A DNA stretch of 8,992 nt from Magnetococcales bacterium (GTDB lineage Bacteria > Pseudomonadota > Magnetococcia > Magnetococcales > Magnetaquicoccaceae): positions 1 to 8,992 of the forward strand of contig JADGCE010000032.1 of the NCBI GenBank assembly GCA_015229095.1, written 5' to 3'. Both the position numbers and the translations under genes were made by a program. A model generated the notes under the pieces. The model saw only the letters and a list, made by a program, of their open reading frames with translations, had not been told where the DNA came from and did not search any database. Shown piece by piece: positions 1 to 6,759 of the stretch (within the stretch, counting starts at the first letter, position 1; each line of letters begins with the position of its first letter).

Positions 1-410
1 TTGGAAAAACCGAGCTTCAGGGCATCGGTTCCTTCGCTCAAGATGCGCGCCATATCCATGGCATATTGATCGGGAGAGAGCTTGAAATAGCCCATCTCCT
101 GAATGGTGGTGTTGGCATAGTGGAGAATGGTATCGATCGCCGTGATGGCCCGATAGATATCCTCCCGGTCCATGGGGGTGGCGAAAGACTTGTTCAGCAC
201 ATACATGCTGTGATTTTTAATGTCATTGCCCCTCTTTTCCAGGCTGGCGATGGTCTCCGCCTTGCTGGCATCGCCCGACATGAACTCCACCAGGGCCTCC
301 ATGGCCTCGGAAACGACGGAACACTGCTCGTTGATCAGACTGTAAAAGTCCGGTATACGGGGATAAACATTGGCAAGAAGTTTGGCTGCCATTGGGGAAC
401 TGCCGCTCAT
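1..410 (-). CDS. DUF47 / PhoU-like phosphate transport accessory protein (C-terminus cut off by window edge)
   Basis: The 136 visible codons begin MSGSSPMAAKLLANVYPRIP and continue as an all-helical protein with runs such as DFYSLINEQCSVVSEAMEAL, ASLEKRGNDIKNH and AITAIDTILHYANTT. This is the pattern of the DUF47 (PhoU-like) family, whose members are usually a little over 200 residues, so about one third is missing. Family members are cytoplasmic and are thought to modulate the Pit permease encoded beside them; they are helical bundles related to PhoU. The ATG at 410 is preceded by GGAGG with 8-base spacing, which fixes the start. It lies 106 bases downstream of the pit stop on the same strand, so the two are probably co-transcribed with pit first. 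The family call is firm; the regulatory role is inferred from family and context. Confidence 0.88.
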   Translation of the reverse strand, partial: MSGSSPMAAKLLANVYPRIPDFYSLINEQCSVVSEAMEALVEFMSGDASKAETIASLEKRGNDIKNHSMYVLNKSFATPMDREDIYRAITAIDTILHYANTTIQEMGYFKLSPDQYAMDMARILSEGTDALKLGFS

Positions 411-432
411 TTTGAATACCTCCAGTTGCTAG

Positions 433-446
433 GGGCCATATGGCCC
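433..446. repeat. 14-base perfect palindrome between pit and the DUF47 gene
   Basis: GGGCCATATGGCCC is a perfect inverted repeat with no spacer. It lies in the 106-base gap (411-516) between the pit stop and the DUF47 start, a few bases upstream of the DUF47 ribosome-binding site at 419-425. It could be a dimeric-protein operator or a short mRNA hairpin between the two cistrons. No U-tract follows, so it is not an intrinsic terminator. Chance occurrence cannot be excluded. The rest of the gap shows nothing else recognisable. Confidence 0.45.
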
Positions 447-516
447 GATGGGTTGAATGGCCAAAATCGTGGGTTTACAAACATCCGTCATCCGCATCAA
501 ACGCCATTGTCAGGGC

Positions 517-1548
517 TCATTGGAACATTTTGACAATGTAATAGGTCAGGATAGAGACGAATGCGGAACCGGGGATGGTAATCACCCAGGTGCTGACAAT
601 CTCCTTGGCCTTGGCCCAGCGCACCGATTTGGGGCGTTCCGAGGAGCCGATGCCCATGATGGCGGAGCTGACCACATGGGTGGTGGAGACCGGTGCACCG
701 AAGACGGAGGCGGCCAGGATCAAGGTGCCCGAGGTCAACTGGGTGTCCAGGGCATGCAGGGGGCGCACCTTGTAAATGCCGAATCCCACCGTGCGGACAA
801 TACGCCAGCCACCGGAGAGGATCCCCAGGGTGATGGCCATCGCACAGGCATAAATCACCCAGTTGGGCACCACAAATTTATCGACAAAGCCACCCAGCAC
901 CAGCACCAGGGTAATGATACCCATGCTCTTTTGGGCATCATTGGCGCCGTGGGAGAAGGCCAAACCGGCGGCTGTGACAAACTGAAACCGTTTCAACCAG
1001 CGGTTGGCGGAGGGTTCTTCGTTTCTCATCAACCAGCGCATCCCCTTGTGGATAAAATAGCCGGCCCAGAAGCCCAGCACCGGGGAGACGATCAGGGAGA
1101 GAAGAATTTTGGTAAAGCCGGTAAACTTGCCATGGGCCAGTTCGGAAAAGCCCCAGATGACATTCTGAGAGCCGGCCGAGACCACCACAGCCCCCACCAA
1201 CCCGCCCACCAGGGCATGGGAGGAGGAGGAGGGAATGCCATACCACCAAGTGGCCATGTTCCAGAAGATGGCGCCCCAGATGCCGCAGAGGACGATGGTC
1301 AGGGAGAGACTGGGTGGCAGGTCACCGATGGTGATAAATTTGCCGATGGTGTTGGCCACGGCGGTCCCCCCCAGGATGGGGCCGAGAAACTCGAAGGTTC
1401 CAACGATAATGACCGACTGAATCGGGGTCATGGCACGGGACGCGATGATGGTGCCGATAATGTTGGCGGCATCGTGGAAGCCATTCGTGTAGTCGAAGAT
1501 GATCACGATCACAATGGCGGCCACCGCCAGGATAAAGAGGGTATCCAT
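517..1548 (-). CDS. pit: PiT-family low-affinity inorganic phosphate permease
   Basis: This 343-residue integral membrane protein belongs to the PiT family (PF01384), which imports inorganic phosphate, usually as a metal-phosphate complex, in symport with H+ or Na+. The two internally duplicated signature motifs are present: DYTNGFHDAAN at residues 19-29 and FSHGANDAQKSMG at 198-210. The conserved SSSHALVGG (about 108-116) and PVSTTHVVSSA (about 286-296) are also present. Hydrophobic segments run along most of the protein, with a basic loop near 165-190. I chose the ATG at 1548 because AAGGA lies 5 bases upstream and the protein then opens directly into a membrane helix. An in-frame ATG at 1575 and one at 1608 add a polar basic leader and have no clear ribosome-binding site. 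The DUF47 gene follows on the same strand. The ion coupled cannot be told from sequence. Confidence 0.95.
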   Translation of the reverse strand: MDTLFILAVAAIVIVIIFDYTNGFHDAANIIGTIIASRAMTPIQSVIIVGTFEFLGPILGGTAVANTIGKFITIGDLPPSLSLTIVLCGIWGAIFWNMATWWYGIPSSSSHALVGGLVGAVVVSAGSQNVIWGFSELAHGKFTGFTKILLSLIVSPVLGFWAGYFIHKGMRWLMRNEEPSANRWLKRFQFVTAAGLAFSHGANDAQKSMGIITLVLVLGGFVDKFVVPNWVIYACAMAITLGILSGGWRIVRTVGFGIYKVRPLHALDTQLTSGTLILAASVFGAPVSTTHVVSSAIMGIGSSERPKSVRWAKAKEIVSTWVITIPGSAFVSILTYYIVKMFQ

Positions 1549-1914
1549 GGGTTTCCTTTTTCTTCGTAGTGACATAGATAGATCACTGGCGGCATGGCGC
1601 AGACACAAAGGGCCCGTTTGATGCGGAAAGTTCGGTTAGCGCGCCTCCCCGAACCGGGTCCGAATCAAGCAGACAGGCTCTGCCTGGGCCATGCCAGCCA
1701 ATGGACATGGGGGGGAATATACAGTCAGGAAATGTGTCACCGGAAGGTTTATTTTAGAAAAACGCGAAAATAGTTTACGTTACGGGCGGGGATGTGTTTT
1801 TTAAATTGTTGTAAATATTGTAAATTTTTGCATTCATGCGAACCGCCTTCCGCCGGCATCCACGGAACGCCTCCACGGGGAAAAGAGCGGGTGGAGAGTG
1901 GTAAACGGATCCTG
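1549..1914. other. Non-coding stretch upstream of pit and downstream of gmhA
   Basis: These 366 bases separate the gmhA stop from the pit start, both on the minus strand, and no convincing gene is present. The region should contain the pit promoter and 5' leader. It has a distinctly AT-rich patch at about 1796-1830 with a 9-base direct repeat (TTGTAAA at 1809-1815 and again at 1818-1824). Nearer pit there is a small hairpin, CAGGC-TCT-GCCTG at 1674-1686. On the minus strand a possible -10 reads TATATT just after TGACTG (around 1715-1727), but I see no well-spaced -35. No clear terminator for gmhA (stem plus U-tract) is visible. Confidence 0.5.
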
Positions 1915-2502
1915 TCACGCTGGTTCAGCGAACAGACCCCGTTCGATAAAGGCGCAGAGCAGATGACCGACCAGAATGTGCCCCTCCTGAATGCGGGGGG
2001 TGCTGGTGGCAGGAATGTGCAGGCAGAGGTCGCAGAGTCGGGCCATTTGGCCCCCATCGGTTCCGGTCAGGCCGGCCACATGGATACCCAGCCTCTTGGC
2101 CGTATGGATGGCCTTGAGAATATTGGGGGAATTGCCCGATGTGCTGATGGCCAGGAAAAGATCCCCCGCTTTGCCGTTGGCCTCGATCTGCCGGCTGAAA
2201 AGCATCTCATAGCCATAATCGTTGCCGATGGCGGTCAGGATGGAGCTGTCGGTGGTCAGGGCCAGAGCGGGCAAGGCCGGTCGATCAAAATAAAAACGAC
2301 TGACCAGCTCTCCGGCAATGTGCTGGGCATCCGCCGCCGACCCGCCGTTGCCGGCGATCAGCAGTTTGCCTCCCCCCCGATAGACCCGGAGGGCCAGTTC
2401 GCACAGCTGTTGCAGGGTGGCCAGGGCGACCGGATCTTCCAACAACCGCTGTTTGACGGCCAGGCTCTCTTGGATTTGTGCCAGCAGAAAGGGATCGTTC
2501 AT
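1915..2502 (-). CDS. gmhA: Phosphoheptose isomerase (sedoheptulose-7-phosphate isomerase), SIS domain
   Basis: This 195-residue cytoplasmic enzyme matches the usual GmhA length (about 192). GmhA converts sedoheptulose 7-phosphate to D-glycero-D-manno-heptose 7-phosphate, the first step toward the ADP-heptose used in LPS inner core. An SIS domain fills the protein: the sugar-phosphate loop AGNGGSAADAQHIAGEL lies at about 50-66 and STSGNSPN at 120-127. The metal/catalytic set H61, E65, Q172 and H180 is present at positions that coincide with characterised GmhA proteins. That favours GmhA over the related DnaA-binding protein DiaA. The ATG at 2502 has GAGG about 5 bases upstream and overlaps the uspA stop as ATGA, so translation is probably coupled. 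An ATG at 2538 would add a 12-residue extension inside uspA and is less likely. The partner heptose genes (hldE, gmhB) are not in this window. Confidence 0.92.
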   Translation of the reverse strand: MNDPFLLAQIQESLAVKQRLLEDPVALATLQQLCELALRVYRGGGKLLIAGNGGSAADAQHIAGELVSRFYFDRPALPALALTTDSSILTAIGNDYGYEMLFSRQIEANGKAGDLFLAISTSGNSPNILKAIHTAKRLGIHVAGLTGTDGGQMARLCDLCLHIPATSTPRIQEGHILVGHLLCAFIERGLFAEPA

Positions 2503-2966
2503 CGTTTCCTCACAACCAGAACGGGCACTTCGGCCCATTGCAACACCTTTTCGGTGGTGGCTCCCATCAACAGATTGGCAATGCCCGTGGCACCGCTGTA
2601 GCCCAGAATGATCATGCCCGCCTTGAGCTTTTTGGCCGTGTGGACGATCTGGCTGGCGGGCACCCCGTGCAAAACCACCGTCTCCAGGCCCACCTTGGCC
2701 TGCTTGGCCTGCTTGGCCAGTTCGTGCTCCTTGACAAACGCCTTCATGCGCTCCGCTGCCACCTCCAGCACGGGACGCAGGGCCTTTTTCAACTCTTTTT
2801 TCTTCTGTGGATCCGATGCATCCTCCCTGGCCTCCTGGAGCACATGCAGGAGATGCAAGCGACTTTCCAACGGCTTGCCCAGGATCAGTGCCTCCTGAAC
2901 GGCAGCCAGGCTGTCCCTGGTAAAGTCAACGGCCACCAGAATGGTGCGCAAATCATCCAACGACAT
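2499..2966 (-). CDS. Universal stress protein, UspA family, single domain
   Basis: This 155-residue protein has the single-domain Usp fold: the N-terminal strand TILVAVDFT with the conserved Asp at 14, and a C-terminal HGVPASQIVHTAKK followed by AGMIILGYSGATGI and VPVLVVRKR. The nucleotide-binding pattern G-2x-G-9x-G is intact (G122, G125, G135), but the next residue is Ala136 where ATP-binding members usually have Ser or Thr. A Thr follows at 137, so ATP binding is plausible but not assured. Residues 50-92 form an unusually charged helical insert (KKKELKK, then AKQAKQAK). The ATG at 2966 has AGGAG 6 bases upstream. The stop TGA at 2499-2501 overlaps the gmhA start. Usp proteins act in the cytoplasm under starvation or energy stress; the specific role here is unknown. 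Confidence 0.92.
   Translation of the reverse strand: MSLDDLRTILVAVDFTRDSLAAVQEALILGKPLESRLHLLHVLQEAREDASDPQKKKELKKALRPVLEVAAERMKAFVKEHELAKQAKQAKVGLETVVLHGVPASQIVHTAKKLKAGMIILGYSGATGIANLLMGATTEKVLQWAEVPVLVVRKR
2695..2718. repeat. 9-base tandem repeat inside the usp gene
   Basis: TTGGCCTGC occurs twice in direct tandem, followed by a partial third unit TTGGCC. On the coding strand it encodes the AKQAKQAK run (about residues 84-91) of the universal stress protein. The unit is a multiple of three, so copy-number change would keep the reading frame. Confidence 0.7.
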
Positions 2967-3151
2967 GAAGGTCTCCTGCCAGGGGCAAAATCAGGGAGCT
3001 TTAGCGACAGAACTTGTATCCCAATGTAAAGGGGGCTAAGATTAACGGCAAAGAGATCCCTTGGCAAGTGCAGGTCTCCATCCTCAGCCTACAAAACGGA
3101 TGTGCATCGCGACATTCTGGAATAACCCGATTGTGCAAGGAAAATAGAGTA
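2967..3151. promoter_or_regulatory. Divergent intergenic region between usp and the exported repeat protein
   Basis: This 185-base gap sits between divergently transcribed genes and should hold both promoters. On the plus strand TTGTAT (3014-3019) is followed after exactly 17 bases by TAAGAT (3037-3042), a modest sigma70-type candidate for the gene starting at 3152. On the minus strand TTTACA (complement of 3025-3030) is a good -35-like hexamer toward usp, but its expected -10 (TCGCTA) is poor. If both are real the two promoters overlap and would compete. The assignment comes from inspection only. Confidence 0.4.
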
Positions 3152-4144
3152 ATGAAAACGAGACGATTGTTTGGATCCCTGCTGGCTCTGCTGCTCTGCT
3201 GCTCCGGAGTGGCCAGTGCCGGTACGGCCCAACCCAGGCAGCCTTTCGACGAGACGGAGTTTAACCGGTTTATGGCGGATTATCCGGCGGCTTCCCAATG
3301 GCTGACGGAAAAGGGCCAACGCTATGGGGGGGTCAACTCTCCCTGGGTGTTGTCCGGCATGCGCTATGACAGGGATTTTGTCAAATATTTGCAGGAAAAA
3401 GGCTGGAACGCCGAGCGTTTTTTTTATCTCCTGGACCATATCAACATGGGTCTGTTGACCAGCCAGGCTGAGGCCAGACACGATGCCATGCGGGCCCGCC
3501 TGGATCAGCAGAAGGAAAAAATGCAGACCCAGATGGCGGACAGTCAGAAAAAATGGCAGGAGCAGATGCGGGAGCAGACCCGCTCCTCTCTGGAAACGGC
3601 CCAGTCCCAGTGGAGTGCCCAGCGGGCGCGGATTGCCAACGATCCCCGGATAGCGCCGCCAGACAAACAGCGCATACTGGCGCAGATGGATCGTGCCCAG
3701 CCCTCGCTCCAAAACGCCTCCGCCACCCCGGAAGAGCGACAGGCGCAGATGCAGACACAGCGGCAGGCTTGGTTGACGGAACAAAAACAGCAAATTGCCA
3801 ACAATCCCACCATTCCTCCCCCGCAAAAACAGGAGATGATCGCCCAGTTGGATCGTGCCATGGCGGCAAACGCACCCCAGGCCCCACAACCCGCCACCCC
3901 CGCCGACCCCCAGGCCCAGCAAAAGCAGTGGCTGGAGGCCCGCATGGCAGAGTTGCGCAACAACACCTGGCTCCATCCTGCGCAAAAACAGCAGCAGTTG
4001 AACCAGTTGCAGCAAATGCTGGATGCCTTGCACTCCGCCCCGCCCCAGAACCAGGATTCCCAGGGATTGATTCCCGCCCAGGAAAACACCCTGATCAAAA
4101 ACAACCGGCAAAAATTGACGGAGATGTTTTTCCCGGAAATGTAG
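3152..4144 (+). CDS. Exported (periplasmic) protein of unknown function with three ~53-residue glutamine-rich helical repeats
   Basis: I do not recognise this 330-residue protein. It begins with a Sec signal peptide: basic MKTRR, a leucine-rich core, and a likely cut after ASA (residues 21-23). No lipobox is present. Residues 30-108 form a compact domain rich in Trp, Tyr and Phe (FNRFMADYP, FVKYLQEKGWNAERFFYLL). Residues 108-150 are charged and probably coiled coil (ARLDQQKEKMQTQMADSQKK). Then come three repeats anchored at W154, W207 and W260, each following W-x7/8-[IL]-x-N-[ND] ... P-x-x-K-Q ... Q-[ML]; examples are IANDPRIAPPDKQRILAQMD and IANNPTIPPPQKQEMIAQLD. The second and third are joined by a Pro/Ala/Gln linker at 240-256. 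The composition is very rich in Gln, Ala and Met. I chose the ATG at 3152 because it opens on the signal peptide with AAGGA upstream; a TTG at 3014 merely extends the frame. It stands alone and converges on the kinase gene. A chaperone-like or binding role is possible but unproven. Confidence 0.85.
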   Translation: MKTRRLFGSLLALLLCCSGVASAGTAQPRQPFDETEFNRFMADYPAASQWLTEKGQRYGGVNSPWVLSGMRYDRDFVKYLQEKGWNAERFFYLLDHINMGLLTSQAEARHDAMRARLDQQKEKMQTQMADSQKKWQEQMREQTRSSLETAQSQWSAQRARIANDPRIAPPDKQRILAQMDRAQPSLQNASATPEERQAQMQTQRQAWLTEQKQQIANNPTIPPPQKQEMIAQLDRAMAANAPQAPQPATPADPQAQQKQWLEARMAELRNNTWLHPAQKQQQLNQLQQMLDALHSAPPQNQDSQGLIPAQENTLIKNNRQKLTEMFFPEM

Positions 4145-4163
4145 AGGGTCTACGCAGTATTGT

Positions 4164-4281
4164 GGGTCCAGGGGGGGCACCCCCCTGGCGGGTCCAGGGC
4201 GAAGCCCCGATGGGCGGCGCATCCTCCCTGCAGGGGCTCTGCCCCTGCACCCCGCCAGGGGAGATAATCTCCCCTGGACCC
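4164..4281. repeat. Mosaic of GC-rich hairpins with outer inverted repeats, between convergent genes
   Basis: The element is bounded by an 11-base inverted repeat, GGGTCCAGGGG (4164-4174) and CCCCTGGACCC (4271-4281). Inside are four hairpins, each with a 3-base loop. The stems are CCAGGGGGG/CCCCCCTGG (4168-4188), GGGC/GCCC (4197-4207), TGCAGGGGC/GCCCCTGCA (4229-4249) and CCAGGGGAGA/TCTCCCCTGG (4255-4277). It fills most of the 172-base gap between the stop at 4144 and the convergent stop at 4317. The composition (CCAGGGG modules, GGGCGAAGCCC, CAGGGGCTCTGCCCCTG) looks like a dispersed REP/MITE-like family, though dispersal cannot be checked here. It may act as a bidirectional transcription barrier, but no U-tract follows, so it is not a standard intrinsic terminator. 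Confidence 0.75.
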
Positions 4282-4316
4282 CATGGTACTTTTCAAACGA
4301 AAAAATCAGGCAATGC

Positions 4317-6740
4317 TTACTTTTCTCCGGCCAAAAAAGCCAGTAACGTCTCTTGGATGGGTTGGAATATTTTTTTGAGACCCGCCAACTCCTGCTCCGC
4401 CTCCGCCCAATTTTTTTCCCGTATCGCCTCATACAGGGTACGGGTGCTTTTTTGCAAAACGGGAAAGATGGTGTTGGCCATGCTGCCTTTGACGACATGG
4501 GCGGTGGCTCTGGCCGATTCATAGCTTCCATTGTGCAGATCCCTCTGCATGGTGTTGAGCAGCTCCAGAAATTGCACGGACAGCAGCTCAGCCACTTCCC
4601 GGAAATCCTCTTCCTGCAGACCGATGGAGCCCATGGCCTTCAGGAGAACCTCCATATCGATCCGCTCGACGGTCGTCGTCCCGGTGGCGGGCGCTGCGAC
4701 ATTCTGGGGAGATGGGGCGGAGGATGCAGAAACCAGCAAACCCAGTTGCTGAAATCTATCCCGCAGATCTTTGATGCTCACCGGTTTGGAAAGAAAGCCA
4801 TCCATGCCACAGGCCTGGATGTTGTCCCTCGCTTGCGGGGTGATGTCGGCGGTGAAGGCGACGATGAAAACCCCCCGTTTGCCCGTACTCCCCACCCCCC
4901 GTGTCTCCTCCAAGGCATGGATGGCTCGCGTGGCCGCAAAACCATCCATCACCGGCATCTGGCAATCCATCAAAATCAGCTCGAAGTGCCTCTTCTGGAA
5001 CAGTTCAACGGCCTCCTGTCCGTTCAGCGCGGTGCTGAGTTGCTCTGCACGGTAGCCCAGATTGACCAGCATGCCCCGTGTCACCACCAGATTGGCCGGT
5101 TGATCATCGACGATCAAGACAGAACCCATGCCCTGCAGCTTTTCCGCTGCCTGGGCAAACCCCGGTGTTTGCTCCTGGGCGAGCAGGTCGACATGATGGC
5201 TGCCTTTGTGGGTGATGAGCCACTCAACGGCAGAGAGCAAACGCTCTGCATTGAGAGGTTTTTTGAGACAGATGGCGGTGCCGGGCAACTCGGTCGCTTG
5301 ATCCCAGCCCTGATCCAGCAGATCGGTCAACAGGATAAAATTCAGCCGGGTATGGCAATCCAGCAACTGCCGCATCTCCCGCCGATAGAGCACACCCGGC
5401 TTGCGATTGCACAGAACCAATTGGTAGGGGTGGCCCATCTCATCGGCCTGCTTCAAAATGATGGTGGCATGTTCCACCTCGGCGACATGGTCCAAACGGG
5501 CCCCCTGGGGGCACAAGGTCTCTTCCACCAGGGTGCGCAACAGCCCATCATGGGCAACCGCCAACACCCGCATCCCCTTGAAGGTTTGCGCTTTGACCGG
5601 AGAGCGGTGCTGGTGCTGCTGCTTGTCCAACTGTACGGTAAAATAAAACACCGCGCCGGACGAAGCACCGCTCTCCACATCGATTTCACCGTGCATCCGT
5701 TGGACCAGATGTTTGCAGATGGAAAGCCCCAGACCCGTGCCCTCGTGGCGACGGGTGGAGGAGGAGTCTGCCTGGGTAAAACGGTGGAAAATTTTTTCCC
5801 GATCCTCGGCGGCAACGCCCGCACCGGAATCCCGCACCTCAAAATAGAGCTCAATCTGCTCTGCAGTGCTGTCAACGGGCCCGCCATGCAACTCCACGGT
5901 GCCCCCCTCCGGGGTAAATTTGATGGCATTGCCCAGCAGATTGACAAAAATTTGCCGGAGGCGCGTGGGATCGCCCCGGACAGCCGCGCACTCTACATCT
6001 GGAAAAAAGGCTGTCAGTTCAATCTCTTTTGCATGTGCCAGCGGGGCCACGGTCATGGCGGACTCATACACCAGCCGGCGCAGATCAAAATCCACCCTAT
6101 CCAGGGTAAATTGATCGGCCTCCATCTTGGAAAAATCGAGCACATTGTTGATCAAGGTCAGCAGTGTACTGCCCGCGCCATGGGCGAGTTCCACCCGTTC
6201 CCGGTCCGGCAGGCTGATTTCGGCACTCCGCAACAACTCCAACATGCCCAGGATCACGTTCATGGGGGTGCGAATTTCATGGCTCATGGTGGCCAGAAAG
6301 GTGCTTTTGGCCTGACTGGCGGCCAGGGCCTGGTCCCGGGCGATGGCCAAATCTGCCGTCCGCTCCCGCACCTGTGCCTCCAGAGAGGCGGCCAAACTTT
6401 TCAGTGCCAGATAGGAGGCGTTCAAATCGTTCAACAGACGCTGGAAGGTGGTCGCCAGCTCCCCCACCTCGTCCCCCCCGTGGGTGTCGGGGGGCAACAG
6501 GATGAGCATGGACTCCTCGCCGGTGGCCATGCGTTGGATGGTACGGGTCAGACGATGGATAGGGAGCATCACCCACCGGGTGGTCAGAAAGACCAGAAGG
6601 CCCACCACCAGGATGGCGACCAGGAGCCGCACCACCCCGCCCGGATCCGGTTGGGTGGTTGCCCCCAGCGCAACACCCAACAGGGTACAGAGCAGCGCCA
6701 GCAGGCCCAGCTTGGCAGAGAGGGAGAGAGAGAGTTTCAT
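4317..6740 (-). CDS. Hybrid sensor histidine kinase (HAMP-HisKA-HATPase-pseudoREC-REC-HPt), no periplasmic sensor domain
   Basis: This 807-residue inner-membrane phosphorelay kinase has two membrane helices (about 11-26 and 36-53) separated by only about ten residues, so no periplasmic sensing domain. A HAMP linker (about 55-110) and a coiled coil lead to HisKA, MSHEIRTPMNVILG, with phosphoacceptor H154. The ATPase domain has its N box at 264-275 (N271), DSGAG at 304-308 and GTGLGLSI at 334-341. A first receiver-like domain (about 390-510) is degenerate: Ala-His replaces the acidic pair, Asn445 replaces the phospho-Asp, and KKP (493-495) remains. The second receiver (about 539-668) is intact: D545, D546, D592, T630, K652. 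An HPt domain follows with H748 in TAHVVKGS. The order resembles BarA/GacS kinases. No partner regulator is in the window. The ATG at 6740 opens on the first membrane helix but lacks a ribosome-binding site; an in-frame ATG at 6815 has GGAG 8 bases upstream and would add 25 residues. Confidence 0.93.
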   Translation of the reverse strand: MKLSLSLSAKLGLLALLCTLLGVALGATTQPDPGGVVRLLVAILVVGLLVFLTTRWVMLPIHRLTRTIQRMATGEESMLILLPPDTHGGDEVGELATTFQRLLNDLNASYLALKSLAASLEAQVRERTADLAIARDQALAASQAKSTFLATMSHEIRTPMNVILGMLELLRSAEISLPDRERVELAHGAGSTLLTLINNVLDFSKMEADQFTLDRVDFDLRRLVYESAMTVAPLAHAKEIELTAFFPDVECAAVRGDPTRLRQIFVNLLGNAIKFTPEGGTVELHGGPVDSTAEQIELYFEVRDSGAGVAAEDREKIFHRFTQADSSSTRRHEGTGLGLSICKHLVQRMHGEIDVESGASSGAVFYFTVQLDKQQHQHRSPVKAQTFKGMRVLAVAHDGLLRTLVEETLCPQGARLDHVAEVEHATIILKQADEMGHPYQLVLCNRKPGVLYRREMRQLLDCHTRLNFILLTDLLDQGWDQATELPGTAICLKKPLNAERLLSAVEWLITHKGSHHVDLLAQEQTPGFAQAAEKLQGMGSVLIVDDQPANLVVTRGMLVNLGYRAEQLSTALNGQEAVELFQKRHFELILMDCQMPVMDGFAATRAIHALEETRGVGSTGKRGVFIVAFTADITPQARDNIQACGMDGFLSKPVSIKDLRDRFQQLGLLVSASSAPSPQNVAAPATGTTTVERIDMEVLLKAMGSIGLQEEDFREVAELLSVQFLELLNTMQRDLHNGSYESARATAHVVKGSMANTIFPVLQKSTRTLYEAIREKNWAEAEQELAGLKKIFQPIQETLLAFLAGEK

Positions 6741-6741
6741 C

Positions 6742-6759
6742 GGGGAGAGGTAACCCATG
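6742..6759 (+). repeat. Duplicated ribosome-binding-site/start segment, copy 1
   Basis: GGGGAGAGGTAACCCATG matches the true uup start segment at 6838-6855 (GGGGAAAGGTAGCCCATG) at 16 of 18 bases, in direct orientation 96 bases apart. Both copies carry a purine-rich Shine-Dalgarno-like stretch six bases before an ATG on the plus strand. Read on the minus strand both copies encode MGYLSP in the kinase frame, at or just upstream of its possible starts. Confidence 0.75.

Noticed and set aside
457..1569. A 370-codon open frame on the plus strand, opposite pit
   Set aside because: Low-complexity Gly/Asp/His composition and no recognisable motifs; antisense shadow of the permease.
1722..1740. Pho-box-like pair CAGTCAG / GTGTCAC upstream of pit
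   Set aside because: The two GTCA cores are 12 bases apart rather than the 11 expected, and the orientation is opposite to pit transcription. It is too weak to call without experimental or comparative support.
3014..3151. 46-residue N-terminal extension of the periplasmic protein from a TTG start
   Set aside because: It would bury the signal peptide and has no ribosome-binding site; the ATG at 3152 fits much better.
4255..4277. Intrinsic terminator for the kinase or the periplasmic gene
   Set aside because: The 10-base stem is strong, but no U-tract follows on either strand.
4164..4281. CRISPR-like repeats
   Set aside because: The modules are palindromic and of unequal length, with no regular repeat-spacer arrangement and no cas genes.
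3089..4531. A 480-codon open frame on the minus strand opposite the periplasmic protein
   Set aside because: It spans two genes and the hairpin mosaic, and its Leu/Gly-rich composition is that expected from the complement of Gln-rich codons. The plus-strand frame has a signal peptide and coherent repeats.
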